This document shows, piece by piece, positions 25,788 through 34,349 of a stretch of DNA of 64,000 nt. The DNA is taken from positions 47,263 through 111,262 of the forward strand of contig DAOMFL010000005.1 of NCBI GenBank assembly GCA_035429805.1. Reading direction: 5' to 3'. The DNA is from JALORV01 sp035429805 (GTDB lineage Bacteria; Pseudomonadota; Gammaproteobacteria; Burkholderiales; Burkholderiaceae_F). A model generated the notes under the pieces. It did not search any database. It was not told where the DNA came from and was given only the letters and a program-made list of their open reading frames with translations. Made by a program: the position numbers and the translations under genes. Position 1 is the stretch's first letter. Each line of letters opens with the position of its first letter.

Positions 25788-25814
25788 GACAATTCGTAGA
25801 ACAAATAAATTGTC
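25788..25814. promoter_or_regulatory. AT-rich inverted repeat upstream of rubrerythrin
   Basis: GACAATT (25788-25794) and AATTGTC (25808-25814) form a perfect 7-bp inverted repeat with a 13-base spacer. The block is strikingly AT-rich for this genome and lies about 80 bases before the rubrerythrin ATG, a good place for a redox- or iron-responsive operator. The regulator is unknown and I could not place -35/-10 hexamers with confidence. Confidence 0.4.
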
Positions 25815-25820
25815 ACAATA

Positions 25821-25847
25821 CGACCGATAGGCGAGCCCTATCGGTCG
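25821..25847 (-). terminator. Terminator after the etfBA/acyl-CoA dehydrogenase operon
   Basis: CGACCGATAGG (25821-25831) pairs perfectly with 25837-25847 around a 5-base loop; on the minus strand the stem is followed by TATTGTGAC. It lies 31 bases after the acyl-CoA dehydrogenase stop. Confidence 0.65.
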
Positions 25848-25878
25848 CCGCGCCGTGTCAGGCCCCTGCCGACGGGAC

Positions 25879-27678
25879 CTAGAACTGCTCGATCGCGAGC
25901 GCGAGCGTGCCGACGCTGCCGGCCGCGATGCTGTCGGCCAGCCCGGGCGCCGTCACCAGCATGTGGTCGGCAAAGAAGCGCGCGGTCGCGATCTTGGCCT
26001 GGGCGAAGGCGATGTCCCGTCCCTCACCGATCATGCGCCGCGCTGCGAGCGCCGAGCGCCCGAGCTGCCAGCCGCCGTGCACGACACCGGCAAGCTTGAG
26101 GTACGGCACCGAGCCGGCAAACGCGGAGCGGATGTCGCTCTTGAACTCCTTGACGACAAAGTCGACTGCGGATTCGTAGGCATCGACCGCAGCAGCAAGG
26201 CGCGCGCCGATCGGGGCGCAGTCGCCGCCGGACCCGGCGAGTTCGGCCGCGGTCGCGCGCATCTGCGCGATGAAGCGGCGCGCGGTGGCGCCGCCGTCGC
26301 GCGAAGTCTTGCGGCCGATCAGGTCGTTGGCCTGGATCGCCGTCGTTCCTTCGTAGATCGTCAGGATGCGCGCATCGCGGTAGAACTGCGCCGCACCGGT
26401 CTCCTCGATGAAACCCATGCCGCCATGCACCTGCACGCCGGTCGATGCGATGTCGATCGAATTCTCGGTCGACCAGCCCTTGACGATCGGCACCAGGTAC
26501 TCGTACGCCGCCTGCGCCTCCTTGCGCACGGCGGCGTCCGGATGCAGATGCGCGATGTCGTGATAGCCGGCCGCGACGTAGGCAATGGCACGCGCCGCCT
26601 CGGTGCTGGAGCGCATGAACATCAGCATGCGCCGCACGTCCGGGTGGTTGATGATCGCCACCGGCCCGCTCGAGCCCTCGACCGCGCGGCTCTGCACGCG
26701 GTCCTTGGCATAGGCCGCGGCCTTCTGGTAGGCGCGATCGGACACCGCGATGCCCTGCATGCCGACCTGGAAACGCGCGGCGTTCATCATCACGAACATG
26801 TACTCCAGCCCGCGGTTCTCCTCACCAATGAGATAACCGAGGGCGCCCGGCCCGACCTCGCCCTTGTCCTCGCCGAAGAGCAGCACGGCGGTCGGGCTCG
26901 CCTTGATACCGAGCTTGTGCTCGATCGATGCGCAGTAGACGTCGTTGCGCTTGCCGAGCGCGCCGTCGGCACCCAGCATGACCTTAGGCACGATGAAGAG
27001 CGAAATGCCCTTCACGCCCTCCGGCGCATCCGGCGTGCGCGCGAGCACGAGGTGGATGATGTTCTCGGCGAGGTCATGGTCACCATAGGTGATGAAGATC
27101 TTCTGGCCGAATACGCGATAGGTGCCGTCGGCCTGGCGCACGGCCCGAGTCCGCACCTGCGCGAGATCCGAACCGGCCTGGGGCTCGGTCAGGTTCATCG
27201 TGCCGGTCCAGGTGCCGTCGATGAGTCGCGGAAGGTAGGCCTGTTTCTGTTCTTCCGTGCCGGCTACGAGCAGCGCCTCGATGGCGCCGTCGGTCAACAG
27301 CGGACACAGCGCGAACGACAGGTTCGCCGCCTGCATCATCTCCATGCACGGAGCACCGACGAGTTTCGGCAGTCCCTGCCCGCCGAATTCCGCCGGGTGC
27401 TGGATGCCCTGCCAGCCGGCCTCCACGAACGAACGGAACGCCGTCCTGAAGCCTGGCGTCGTCGTCACGTTGCCGTTCGACCACGTGCTCGGCTGCGTGT
27501 CGCCCGTCGTGTTGAGCGGCGCCACCACCTCGGCCATGAAGCGGGCGTTCTCCTCCAGCACCGCCTGGACCGTCTCGTCGGTCGCTTCCTCACAACCCGG
27601 CAGCTGCTGGACCTGCTTCAGCCCCGCCAGCTCGTGCAGCACGAACAGCATGTCCTTGATCGGTGCGGTATAGCTCAT
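25879..27678 (-). CDS. Acyl-CoA dehydrogenase (large FadE/DmdC-like type)
   Basis: FAD enzyme that oxidises acyl-CoA to the 2-enoyl form and passes electrons to EtfAB. The 599-residue length and C-terminal extension fit the larger bacterial group that includes 3-methylmercaptopropionyl-CoA dehydrogenase. Motifs: TEPQAGSDLAQVRT near 164-177, GQKIFITYGDHDL, and the catalytic glutamate in ILTIYEGTTAIQANDL. Start ATG has AGGA seven bases upstream. The gene follows etfA by 53 bases on the same strand, and a terminator follows, making etfB-etfA-acd one unit. The chain-length preference cannot be read from sequence. Confidence 0.92.
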   Translation of the reverse strand: MSYTAPIKDMLFVLHELAGLKQVQQLPGCEEATDETVQAVLEENARFMAEVVAPLNTTGDTQPSTWSNGNVTTTPGFRTAFRSFVEAGWQGIQHPAEFGGQGLPKLVGAPCMEMMQAANLSFALCPLLTDGAIEALLVAGTEEQKQAYLPRLIDGTWTGTMNLTEPQAGSDLAQVRTRAVRQADGTYRVFGQKIFITYGDHDLAENIIHLVLARTPDAPEGVKGISLFIVPKVMLGADGALGKRNDVYCASIEHKLGIKASPTAVLLFGEDKGEVGPGALGYLIGEENRGLEYMFVMMNAARFQVGMQGIAVSDRAYQKAAAYAKDRVQSRAVEGSSGPVAIINHPDVRRMLMFMRSSTEAARAIAYVAAGYHDIAHLHPDAAVRKEAQAAYEYLVPIVKGWSTENSIDIASTGVQVHGGMGFIEETGAAQFYRDARILTIYEGTTAIQANDLIGRKTSRDGGATARRFIAQMRATAAELAGSGGDCAPIGARLAAAVDAYESAVDFVVKEFKSDIRSAFAGSVPYLKLAGVVHGGWQLGRSALAARRMIGEGRDIAFAQAKIATARFFADHMLVTAPGLADSIAAGSVGTLALAIEQF

Positions 27679-27731
27679 ACGATGTCCTGCTGATGTGAAG
27701 GGTCCGCGGCGCGGCGCGCCGGCCTACCGGT

Positions 27732-28664
27732 TCAGCCCAGTTCCTTGACGAGTTGCGGCACGGCCTCGAACAGGTCACCGACGAGCCCGTAGTCCGCCAC
27801 CGAGAAGATCGGCGCCTCCGGATCCTTGTTGATTGCGACGATGACTTTCGAATCCTTCATGCCCGCCAGGTGCTGGATGGCGCCGGAGATGCCGACCGCA
27901 ACGTACAGTTGCGGCGCAACCACCTTGCCGGTCTGCCCGACCTGCCAGTCGTTCGGCGCGTAGCCGGCGTCGACCGCCGCGCGCGAGGCGCCCATCGCGG
28001 CATTCAGCCGGTCGGCGAGCGGCTCGAGCAGCTTGAAGTTCTCGGCCGAGCCCATCCCGCGGCCGCCGGACACGACGACCTTCGCGCCCTGCAGTTCCGG
28101 CCGGTCGGACTTCGCGATGTCACGGCCGACGAAGCGCGAGCCCTCGCCGGCCGCGACCGCCGCTACGTTTTCCACCGTCGCCGAGCCGCCCTCGGCTGGC
28201 GCGGCGTCGAAGTTGGTCGGACGCGCGGTCACGACCTTGGTCTTGTCGCCGGACTGCACAGTGGCGATGGCGTTGCCCGCATAGATCGGGCGCGTGAACG
28301 TGTCGGCCGACTCGACACTGATGATGTCGGAGACCTGCGCGGCGTCCAGCCTGGCCGCCACGCGCGGCATCACGTTCTTGCCGTAGGCCGTCGCGGGCGC
28401 GAACACGTGCGTGTAATTGCCCGCCATCGAGAGCACCTGGGCAGCCACGGCTTCCGCCAGTCCGTCGGCAAACTGCGCGCCATCCGCGACCAGCACCTTG
28501 CTGACACCGCCGATCCGGGCGGCTGCCTGCGCCGCGCCACCGGCGTTGTGGCCGACGATCAGTACATGGACGTCACCGCCGGCCTTCGCTGCCGCTGTGA
28601 CCGTGTTGAGCGTTGGTCCCTTGATCGACGTGTTGTCGTGTTCCGCGAGTACGAGTGCAGTCAT
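27732..28664 (-). CDS. etfA: Electron-transfer flavoprotein alpha subunit
   Basis: Carries the FAD of the heterodimer that relays electrons from acyl-CoA dehydrogenases to ETF-quinone oxidoreductase. The 310-residue product has the C-terminal FAD domain with VVSGGRGMGSAENF, YAPNDWQVGQTGKVV and VGISGAIQHLAGM, the standard EtfA signature. Located 9 bases after etfB and upstream of the acyl-CoA dehydrogenase gene. ETF-QO itself is not in the window. Confidence 0.96.
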   Translation of the reverse strand: MTALVLAEHDNTSIKGPTLNTVTAAAKAGGDVHVLIVGHNAGGAAQAAARIGGVSKVLVADGAQFADGLAEAVAAQVLSMAGNYTHVFAPATAYGKNVMPRVAARLDAAQVSDIISVESADTFTRPIYAGNAIATVQSGDKTKVVTARPTNFDAAPAEGGSATVENVAAVAAGEGSRFVGRDIAKSDRPELQGAKVVVSGGRGMGSAENFKLLEPLADRLNAAMGASRAAVDAGYAPNDWQVGQTGKVVAPQLYVAVGISGAIQHLAGMKDSKVIVAINKDPEAPIFSVADYGLVGDLFEAVPQLVKELG

Positions 28665-28673
28665 TTTGATTTC

Positions 28674-29423
28674 TCAGATGGCCTTGGCTTCGTTCTTCAG
28701 CTTGGCAACCAGCGTTGCGACGTCGGGCACCTTGATGCCCGCCTTGCGCGCGGGCGGCTCGGACACCTTCAGCGTCTTCAGCCTCGGCGCGACGTCGACT
28801 CCGAGGTCGGCCGGCTTGACGGTCTCGAGCGGCTTCTTCTTCGCCTTCATGATGTTCGGCAGTGTCACGTAGCGCGGCTCGTTGAGGCGCAGGTCCGCCG
28901 TGATGACGGCCGGCAGTCCGAGGGAGATGGTCTCGAGACCGCCGTCGACCTCTCGTGTCACTTCGGCGCGGCCGTCGGCGATCTTCAGCTTCGAGGCGAA
29001 GGCGCCCTGCGGAACGTCGAGCAGCGCCGCCAGCATCTGGCCGGTCTGGTTCGCGTCGTCGTCGATGGCCTGCTTGCCGACGATGATCACGGTGGGCTTC
29101 TCCTTGTCGACAATCGCCTTGAGCAGCTTGGCGACCGCCAGCGGCTGCAGTTCGACGTCGGTTTCGACCAGGATGCCGCGGTCTGCGCCGATCGCCATTG
29201 CGGTGCGCAGCGTCTCCTGACACTGGGGCACGCCGCAGGACACCGCCACGACCTCGGTCGCGACTCCGGCCTCCTTCAGGCGCACGGCCTCCTCGACGGC
29301 GATCTCGTCGAAGGGGTTCATCGACATCTTGACGTTCGCGATGTCGACGCCGCTGCCGTCCGACTTGACCCGGACCTTGACGTTGTAGTCGACCACGCGC
29401 TTGACGGTGACGAGGACTTTCAT
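28674..29423 (-). CDS. etfB: Electron-transfer flavoprotein beta subunit
   Basis: AMP-binding partner of EtfA, 249 residues. Starts MKVLVTVKRVVDYNVKVRVK; family blocks include SMNPFDEIAVEEAVRLKEAG, the recognition-loop-like region near 190-200 and DDANQTGQMLAALL. First gene of the etfB-etfA-acyl-CoA dehydrogenase unit. The 85 bases upstream to the YqaA-like stop contain the likely promoter, but no clear hexamers were identified. Confidence 0.96.
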   Translation of the reverse strand: MKVLVTVKRVVDYNVKVRVKSDGSGVDIANVKMSMNPFDEIAVEEAVRLKEAGVATEVVAVSCGVPQCQETLRTAMAIGADRGILVETDVELQPLAVAKLLKAIVDKEKPTVIIVGKQAIDDDANQTGQMLAALLDVPQGAFASKLKIADGRAEVTREVDGGLETISLGLPAVITADLRLNEPRYVTLPNIMKAKKKPLETVKPADLGVDVAPRLKTLKVSEPPARKAGIKVPDVATLVAKLKNEAKAI

Positions 29424-29508
29424 AGTGATCGCTCTCGAATGGCAGGAAGAACCGAAGGATTATAGGAGTCGGCGATACCCTGGCCCGCCCCCTGTCTGGA
29501 GGGGGGCC

Positions 29509-29937
29509 TCAGCGCAGCAGCAGCGCTTCGACCCCGGTCCAGCCGGCGGCGACGACGACGTAGCGAACCAGCTTGCCCGCAGCGATGGCGGCGAGCGACC
29601 CCCATGGGCTGAGGCGCAGCCAGCCGGCAGCCACCGCCAGCGCATCACCCGCCAGCGGCACCCATGTGAACAGCAGCGCCCAGTACCCGTACCTGTGCAG
29701 ATAGACGATCGACCGGTGCTGCACGCGGTTCGGAATCAGCCACCCGATGCCGTAGGACGTCATTGCGCCCAAGGTGTTGCCAGCGGTGGCGATCGCGATC
29801 GCCGGCCAAAAGGCTTCCGGGTGACGGTGAATCACCGCGACCAGCACGATTTCCGACCCGCCGGGCAGCACCGTAGCCGCGAGGAAGCTCGCCGCGAACA
29901 GCGCGATGAAGCCGGCTTCGGCGGTCAGTTCGAACAT
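29509..29937 (-). CDS. YqaA/DedA-related inner-membrane protein
   Basis: A 142-residue membrane protein of the VTT/SNARE-associated (DedA-like) group, closest in size to YqaA. Visible: AATVLPGGSEIVLVAV near 20-35, GNTLGAMTSYGIGWL near 53-67, a WVPLAGDALAVAAGWLR block near 92-108 matching the conserved G-D-x-x-x-x-x-A-G pattern. Larger DedA proteins recycle lipid carriers; the function of the short group is not settled. It reads toward etfB. Confidence 0.8.
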   Translation of the reverse strand: MFELTAEAGFIALFAASFLAATVLPGGSEIVLVAVIHRHPEAFWPAIAIATAGNTLGAMTSYGIGWLIPNRVQHRSIVYLHRYGYWALLFTWVPLAGDALAVAAGWLRLSPWGSLAAIAAGKLVRYVVVAAGWTGVEALLLR

Positions 29938-30119
29938 CGTGTGGCAGACAAAGGCAGGAAGTCTAGGGCCGCTTCTGCCCGCGATCGCCTGCTACAGTGC
30001 CCAAGGCACCTTTCCTCGCTGGAGATCACGTGCCATGCGTGCTGGAGGCGCTTCGACGGCTGCCCGACATGGGCGACGCGACTGCAGTCGAACGCAGTGC
30101 CGTGGCGGGATTGCGTGGA

Positions 30120-30227
30120 CTCGGCGGCCCGCACTACCTTCTGCGCTTCTGCGCTGAACGGGCCATGACGATCAACACGGCGACCGCCGGCGGAAACCTC
30201 GAGCTGGCAGCTGGCCTGGCCGGATGA
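30120..30227 (+). pseudogene. Possible 3' remnant of a putA-type aldehyde dehydrogenase gene
   Basis: The last 35 codons of an open frame ending at TGA 30227 read LLRFCAERAMTINTATAGGN followed by a short Leu/Ala tail. The pattern LLR-x(4,6)-(S/T)-(V/I)-N-T-x-A-G-G-N resembles the extreme C-terminus of bifunctional proline dehydrogenase/P5C dehydrogenase (PutA). Nothing upstream in the same frame resembles the rest of the enzyme. The whole interval 29938-30298 (361 bases) contains no other gene I can support; the first part is the YqaA-like upstream region and the last 70 bases hold the leader of the oxidase gene. Recognition is from memory of the motif, so treat as tentative. Confidence 0.35.
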
Positions 30228-30298
30228 CTTCTGCCAGCCGGCAGCGGACGGCCTGTCTGCGGGAATGGGATGCGATCGGGTATCGCAGGGAGTAGCGC

Positions 30299-31684
30299 AT
30301 GGACTCACTTGACGGCGTGCTGCTGGCGCGCATCCAGTTTGCCGCCAACATCACCTTCCACATCCTCTTTCCGACGATCTCGATCGCGCTCGGCTGGGCC
30401 CTGCTGACATTGCGCCTGGCCTGGCTGCGCTCGCGGAGCCCGCACTGGCTGCTCGCGTACCGGTTCTGGACGAAAGTGTTCGCGCTGACCTTCGCGCTGG
30501 GCGTCGTCTCGGGCATCGTGATGAGCTTCCAGTTCGGCACCAATTGGCCCGGCTTCATGCAGCGGGTCGGCAACGTCGCCGGGCCGCTGCTGGGTTACGA
30601 GGTGCTGACTGCTTTCTTCCTCGAGGCGACCTTCCTCGGGATCATGCTGTTCGGCCACGGCCGCGTATCCGAGCGGGTCCACCTGGTCGCAACCTTCCTG
30701 GTCGCCTTCGGAACGACGATGAGCGCGTTCTGGATCATCGCGCTCAATTCCTGGATGCAGACCCCGGCCGGGTACGAGATCGTCGACGGCAGGTTCCAGG
30801 TGACGAGCTGGTATGAGGTGCTCTTCAATCCGAGCATGCCGTACCGGCTCACGCACATGCTGCTGGCATCGTTCCTGACGGTGGCCTTCCTGATCGCCGG
30901 CATCTCGGCCTGGCAGCTGCTGCGCGGCAAGGACAACCCTTCGACGCGTCCGGTGCTCCGAGCAAGCCTCGGCGCCGCCGCTGCGCTGATCCCGCTGCAG
31001 ATCTTCATGGGCGACCTGCACGGCCTCAATACGCTCGAGCACCAGCCCGCCAAGGTGGCGGCCATGGAAGCGTTGTGGAAGTCGCAGCGTGGAGCGCCGC
31101 TGGTGCTCGTCGCCTGGCCAGACATGGCCACGCAGTCCAACCGTTTCGCAGTCGAGATTCCGCACGGCGCCGCCCTGATCCTGAGGCACCAGGTCGATGG
31201 CGAACTGAAAGGGATCGACGCCTTCCCCGGCGCGCATCCTCCGGTGGCGCCGCTGTTCTGGAGTTTCCGCATCATGGTCGGCACCGGAGTGCTTATGCTG
31301 GTGTCGTCGTGGACTGGAGTGATCTGGATGTGGCGCCAGCGGCGGCGCAACACCCCGCTCACACCACCGCGCTGGCTGCTGATGGGCCTGGTCGCGATGA
31401 CCTTCTCCGGCTGGCTCGCTACCGTCGCCGGCTGGTATGTCACCGAAGTCGGCCGCCAGCCGTTCCTGGTCTACGGCTATTTGAAGACGGCCGAGGCGGC
31501 CTCGAACGTGGCGCCTGCCAACATTGCGCTGACCCTGACGGCCTACCTGATTGTCTATGTCCTGCTGATCGCCGCTTACATCAGCGTGCTGCGACACATG
31601 GCCGAAAAGCCGACCGAGGACCTGGGTACACCCGCAAGGACACCGAGTCAGGCGTCGGCAGCCACGGCCGCCGGCGGCGAGTGA
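30299..31684 (+). CDS. cioA: Cytochrome bd-type (cyanide-insensitive) quinol oxidase subunit I
   Basis: Haem-bearing subunit of a bd-type quinol oxidase in the inner membrane. Haem ligands appear as His21 (FHILFPT), His186 (LTHMLLA) and a Met in RIMVGTGVLM near residue 330; Glu101 and Glu109 of the conserved charge pair are present. GWYVTEVGRQPF closes the Q-loop region. The quinol loop is short, as in the CIO type, and the 461-residue length agrees. GGGAG stands eight bases before the ATG. Subunit II follows after a few bases. Confidence 0.93.
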   Translation: MDSLDGVLLARIQFAANITFHILFPTISIALGWALLTLRLAWLRSRSPHWLLAYRFWTKVFALTFALGVVSGIVMSFQFGTNWPGFMQRVGNVAGPLLGYEVLTAFFLEATFLGIMLFGHGRVSERVHLVATFLVAFGTTMSAFWIIALNSWMQTPAGYEIVDGRFQVTSWYEVLFNPSMPYRLTHMLLASFLTVAFLIAGISAWQLLRGKDNPSTRPVLRASLGAAAALIPLQIFMGDLHGLNTLEHQPAKVAAMEALWKSQRGAPLVLVAWPDMATQSNRFAVEIPHGAALILRHQVDGELKGIDAFPGAHPPVAPLFWSFRIMVGTGVLMLVSSWTGVIWMWRQRRRNTPLTPPRWLLMGLVAMTFSGWLATVAGWYVTEVGRQPFLVYGYLKTAEAASNVAPANIALTLTAYLIVYVLLIAAYISVLRHMAEKPTEDLGTPARTPSQASAATAAGGE

Positions 31685-31694
31685 GGAGATGACG

Positions 31695-32696
31695 ATGAGC
31701 GACTTCGACCAGGCGTTGCCGGTGATCTTCCTCGGCTTGATGGGCTTCTCGATGCTGCTGTACGTGGTGCTGGACGGCTACGACCTCGGCGTCGGCATGT
31801 GGCTGCGGCGCGCGACGCCGGACGAGAAGGACATCATGGTGGCTTCGATCGGCCCTTTCTGGGATGCCAACGAGACCTGGCTGGTGCTCGGCGTCGGGAT
31901 CCTGCTGATCGCCTTTCCGGTCGCGCACGGCGTGGTGCTCACCGCGCTCTACCTGCCGGCAGCCGCGATGCTGATCGGCCTGATCATGCGCGGCGTGGCC
32001 TTCGACTTCCGGGTCAAGGCAAGGGACGACCACAAGCCGCGCTGGAACGCGGTGTTCTTCGCGGGTTCGACGATCACCTCGATCGCACAAGGCTGGATGC
32101 TCGGGCGCTACATCACCGGCTTTGCGGACGGCGCGGCCGCGACCGTGTTCGCGGCTCTGATCGCGGCGGCACTGCCGGCGTCCTACCTGCTGATCGGCGC
32201 GACGTGGCTCATCCTGAAGACCGAAGGTGAGCTGCAACGCAAGGCAGTGGGATGGGCCCGCCTGATGTTCGCGCCGCTGGTGCTCGGCATCGGTGCGATT
32301 TCAATCGCCACCCCGATCGCCAGCCCGACGGTGCGTGCACGCTGGTTCACGCTGCCCGAGTTCATCGCGCTGGCGCCGATTCCGCTCGCCACGCTGGCCG
32401 CACTCGGGGCGCTGTGGCTTCTGCTTCGCCACCCCGAACGCGTCACCGGAGAAGCCTGCTGGGTGCCATTCGCTCTCGCCGTCGGCGTGTTCGTGCTGGC
32501 CGCGGCGGGACTGGGCTACAGCCTGTTTCCGTACGTCGTGATGGACCGCCTCACGGTGTGGGATGCCGCCAGCAGCCCGGCCGCACTGGAGGTCATCCTG
32601 ATCGGCGTGGCCATCAGCGTGCCGGCGATCCTCGCCTACACGGTGTTTGCCTACCGCGTGTTCCGCGGCAAGGCGCGCACGCTGACCTACGGCTGA
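31695..32696 (+). CDS. cioB: Cytochrome bd-type quinol oxidase subunit II
   Basis: Structural partner of subunit I, 333 residues, with about eight or nine transmembrane segments. Conserved blocks: VLDGYDLGVGMWL near 25-37, GPFWDANETWLV near 54-65 and RGVAFDFRVKA near 98-108. The ATG at 31695 has AGGAG six bases upstream; an ATG two codons earlier overlaps that site and is less likely. No small CydX-type subunit is found after it; the convergent FAD-oxidoreductase gene ends 12 bases downstream. Confidence 0.93.
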   Translation: MSDFDQALPVIFLGLMGFSMLLYVVLDGYDLGVGMWLRRATPDEKDIMVASIGPFWDANETWLVLGVGILLIAFPVAHGVVLTALYLPAAAMLIGLIMRGVAFDFRVKARDDHKPRWNAVFFAGSTITSIAQGWMLGRYITGFADGAAATVFAALIAAALPASYLLIGATWLILKTEGELQRKAVGWARLMFAPLVLGIGAISIATPIASPTVRARWFTLPEFIALAPIPLATLAALGALWLLLRHPERVTGEACWVPFALAVGVFVLAAAGLGYSLFPYVVMDRLTVWDAASSPAALEVILIGVAISVPAILAYTVFAYRVFRGKARTLTYG

Positions 32697-32707
32697 CCGC
32701 GTCCGCC

Positions 32708-34303
32708 TCAACGCAGGTCGCGGATCATTTCCCGCGCGGCGTTATGGCCCGGCGCGCCGGTGACGCCACCGCCGGGGTGAGCGCCGGAGCCGCAGTGATA
32801 GAGGTTCTTCAGCGGTCCGCGGTAACGGGCGTAGCCGAGCAGCGGCCGCATCGAGAAGAGCTGGTCGAGCGATAGCTGGCCGTGGAAGATGTCGCCGCCG
32901 ATCAGACCGAACTCGCGCTCGAGGTCGAGCGGCGACAGGGCTCGGTAGCCAAGCAGCGCATCGCGAAAGTTCGGGCAATGCGCCTGTACGACGTCGAAGA
33001 TCGCATCGACGGCCGCCGGCTTCAGCCGGTCCCAGTCGGCCTGGGGATCGAACTGCTGGCAGAACAGGCTCGCGACGTGCTGCCCGCGCGGCGCGAGCGT
33101 GTTGTCTACAACGCTCGGAATCAGCATCTCGACGATCGGCAGGCGAGCGTGCCCGTGTTCCTCGGCGTCGAGCCAGGCGCGGTCCATGTAGTCGAGCGAA
33201 GATCCAAGAACGATGCCGCTTGCGTGGTGCGTCTGCGCGCTCGTGCCCGGTGCAGCGATGAAATCCGGCAGCTCGGCCAGCGCGACATTGATGCGGAACG
33301 TGCCCGATCCGCACTGATAGCGGCCGATCGCCTCGACGAATTCCGGCGGCAGATCGGCGGCCGCAAGCAGCCGCTGATAAAGCAGCTTCGGGTTGACGTT
33401 CGACGCGACAGCGCGGGCCCGCACCACCGAGCCATCCGCAAGCTCGACTCCGGTCGCGGCGCCATCCTCGACGACCACGCGCGCGACCGGCGCTTCGAGC
33501 GTGATTACGACACCGCGGGAGCGCGCCTCGGCAGCCATCGCCTGCGTGATCGCGCCCATGCCACCGACCGCATGCCCCCATTTGCCCGGCTTGCCGTTGA
33601 CCTCGCCGAAGCAATGATGGAGCAGGACGTAGGCAGAGCCCGAGGCATAGGGGCTCGCGTAGTTGCCGACGACCGAGTCCCAGCCGAGCACCGCCTTCAG
33701 CGGGTCCGATTCGAACCAGCTGTCGAGCCAGTCGCCCGCGCTCCTCGTGAAAACGTCGACGAGGTCGCGCTGCCCTTCGCGCGGCAATCGGCCGAACTGC
33801 AGCAGCAGCTTTGCGGCGGCGACGAGGTCGCGCCAGCCTTCGATGACGAGTGGGCCGCCGAGATTCGGTGGCGCCTGCAGCACCCATTTCTTCAGCAAGT
33901 CCGCCAGCCGATCGAGCCGCGCGTAGTACGCCGGCAGCCGTTCGGCATCGCGCGCGGAGAAGCGCGCGACTTCGGCCTGGGTGGCGGCGACGTCACCGCC
34001 GAAGCGCAGCGCGCGCCCGTCGGGCAACGGAACGAAATTCGAGAACGGGCGCTCGACGATGCGCAGTCCATGTTCCGCGAGCCGCAGGTCGCGGATGACC
34101 TGCGGGTTCAGCAGACTCACCGTGTAGCTTGCAGTCGAATTGCGGAAACCCGGATGGAATTCCTCCGTCACCGCCGCGCCGCCGACGACGCCGCGCCGTT
34201 CGACGATATGCACCTTCAGGCCCGCGGCGGCCAGGTAGCAGGCGCAGGTCAGGCCATTGTGGCCCGCGCCGATGATGAGGACGTCCGCCGTCGCGTCGGT
34301 CAT
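32708..34303 (-). CDS. FAD-dependent oxidoreductase (phytoene-desaturase/PYROXD2-like)
   Basis: A 531-residue flavoprotein. The N-terminal dinucleotide fold is VLIIGAGHNGLTCACYLA at about 9-26 with the acidic end VERRG; the C-terminal FAD motif is YHCGSGAHPGGGVTGAPGHN. The layout resembles phytoene-desaturase-type amine-oxidase superfamily proteins, particularly the PYROXD2 group. No carotenoid genes are nearby, so substrate is unknown. It is divergent from the alpha/beta hydrolase gene with 46 bases between starts, so the pair may share regulation. Confidence 0.85.
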   Translation of the reverse strand: MTDATADVLIIGAGHNGLTCACYLAAAGLKVHIVERRGVVGGAAVTEEFHPGFRNSTASYTVSLLNPQVIRDLRLAEHGLRIVERPFSNFVPLPDGRALRFGGDVAATQAEVARFSARDAERLPAYYARLDRLADLLKKWVLQAPPNLGGPLVIEGWRDLVAAAKLLLQFGRLPREGQRDLVDVFTRSAGDWLDSWFESDPLKAVLGWDSVVGNYASPYASGSAYVLLHHCFGEVNGKPGKWGHAVGGMGAITQAMAAEARSRGVVITLEAPVARVVVEDGAATGVELADGSVVRARAVASNVNPKLLYQRLLAAADLPPEFVEAIGRYQCGSGTFRINVALAELPDFIAAPGTSAQTHHASGIVLGSSLDYMDRAWLDAEEHGHARLPIVEMLIPSVVDNTLAPRGQHVASLFCQQFDPQADWDRLKPAAVDAIFDVVQAHCPNFRDALLGYRALSPLDLEREFGLIGGDIFHGQLSLDQLFSMRPLLGYARYRGPLKNLYHCGSGAHPGGGVTGAPGHNAAREMIRDLR

Positions 34304-34349
34304 GGCCGGATCTTACGTGCCGACGTTGGCGACGATGCGATGATCGGGC

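Noticed and set aside
25855..27693. A 612-codon plus-strand frame
   Set aside because: Antisense to the acyl-CoA dehydrogenase, which has a catalytic motif, start signal and terminator.
29997..30119. The upstream part of the 76-codon frame before the oxidase genes, as a real small gene
   Set aside because: No ribosome-binding site, no recognisable residues; only the last 35 codons resemble anything, and as a gene end.
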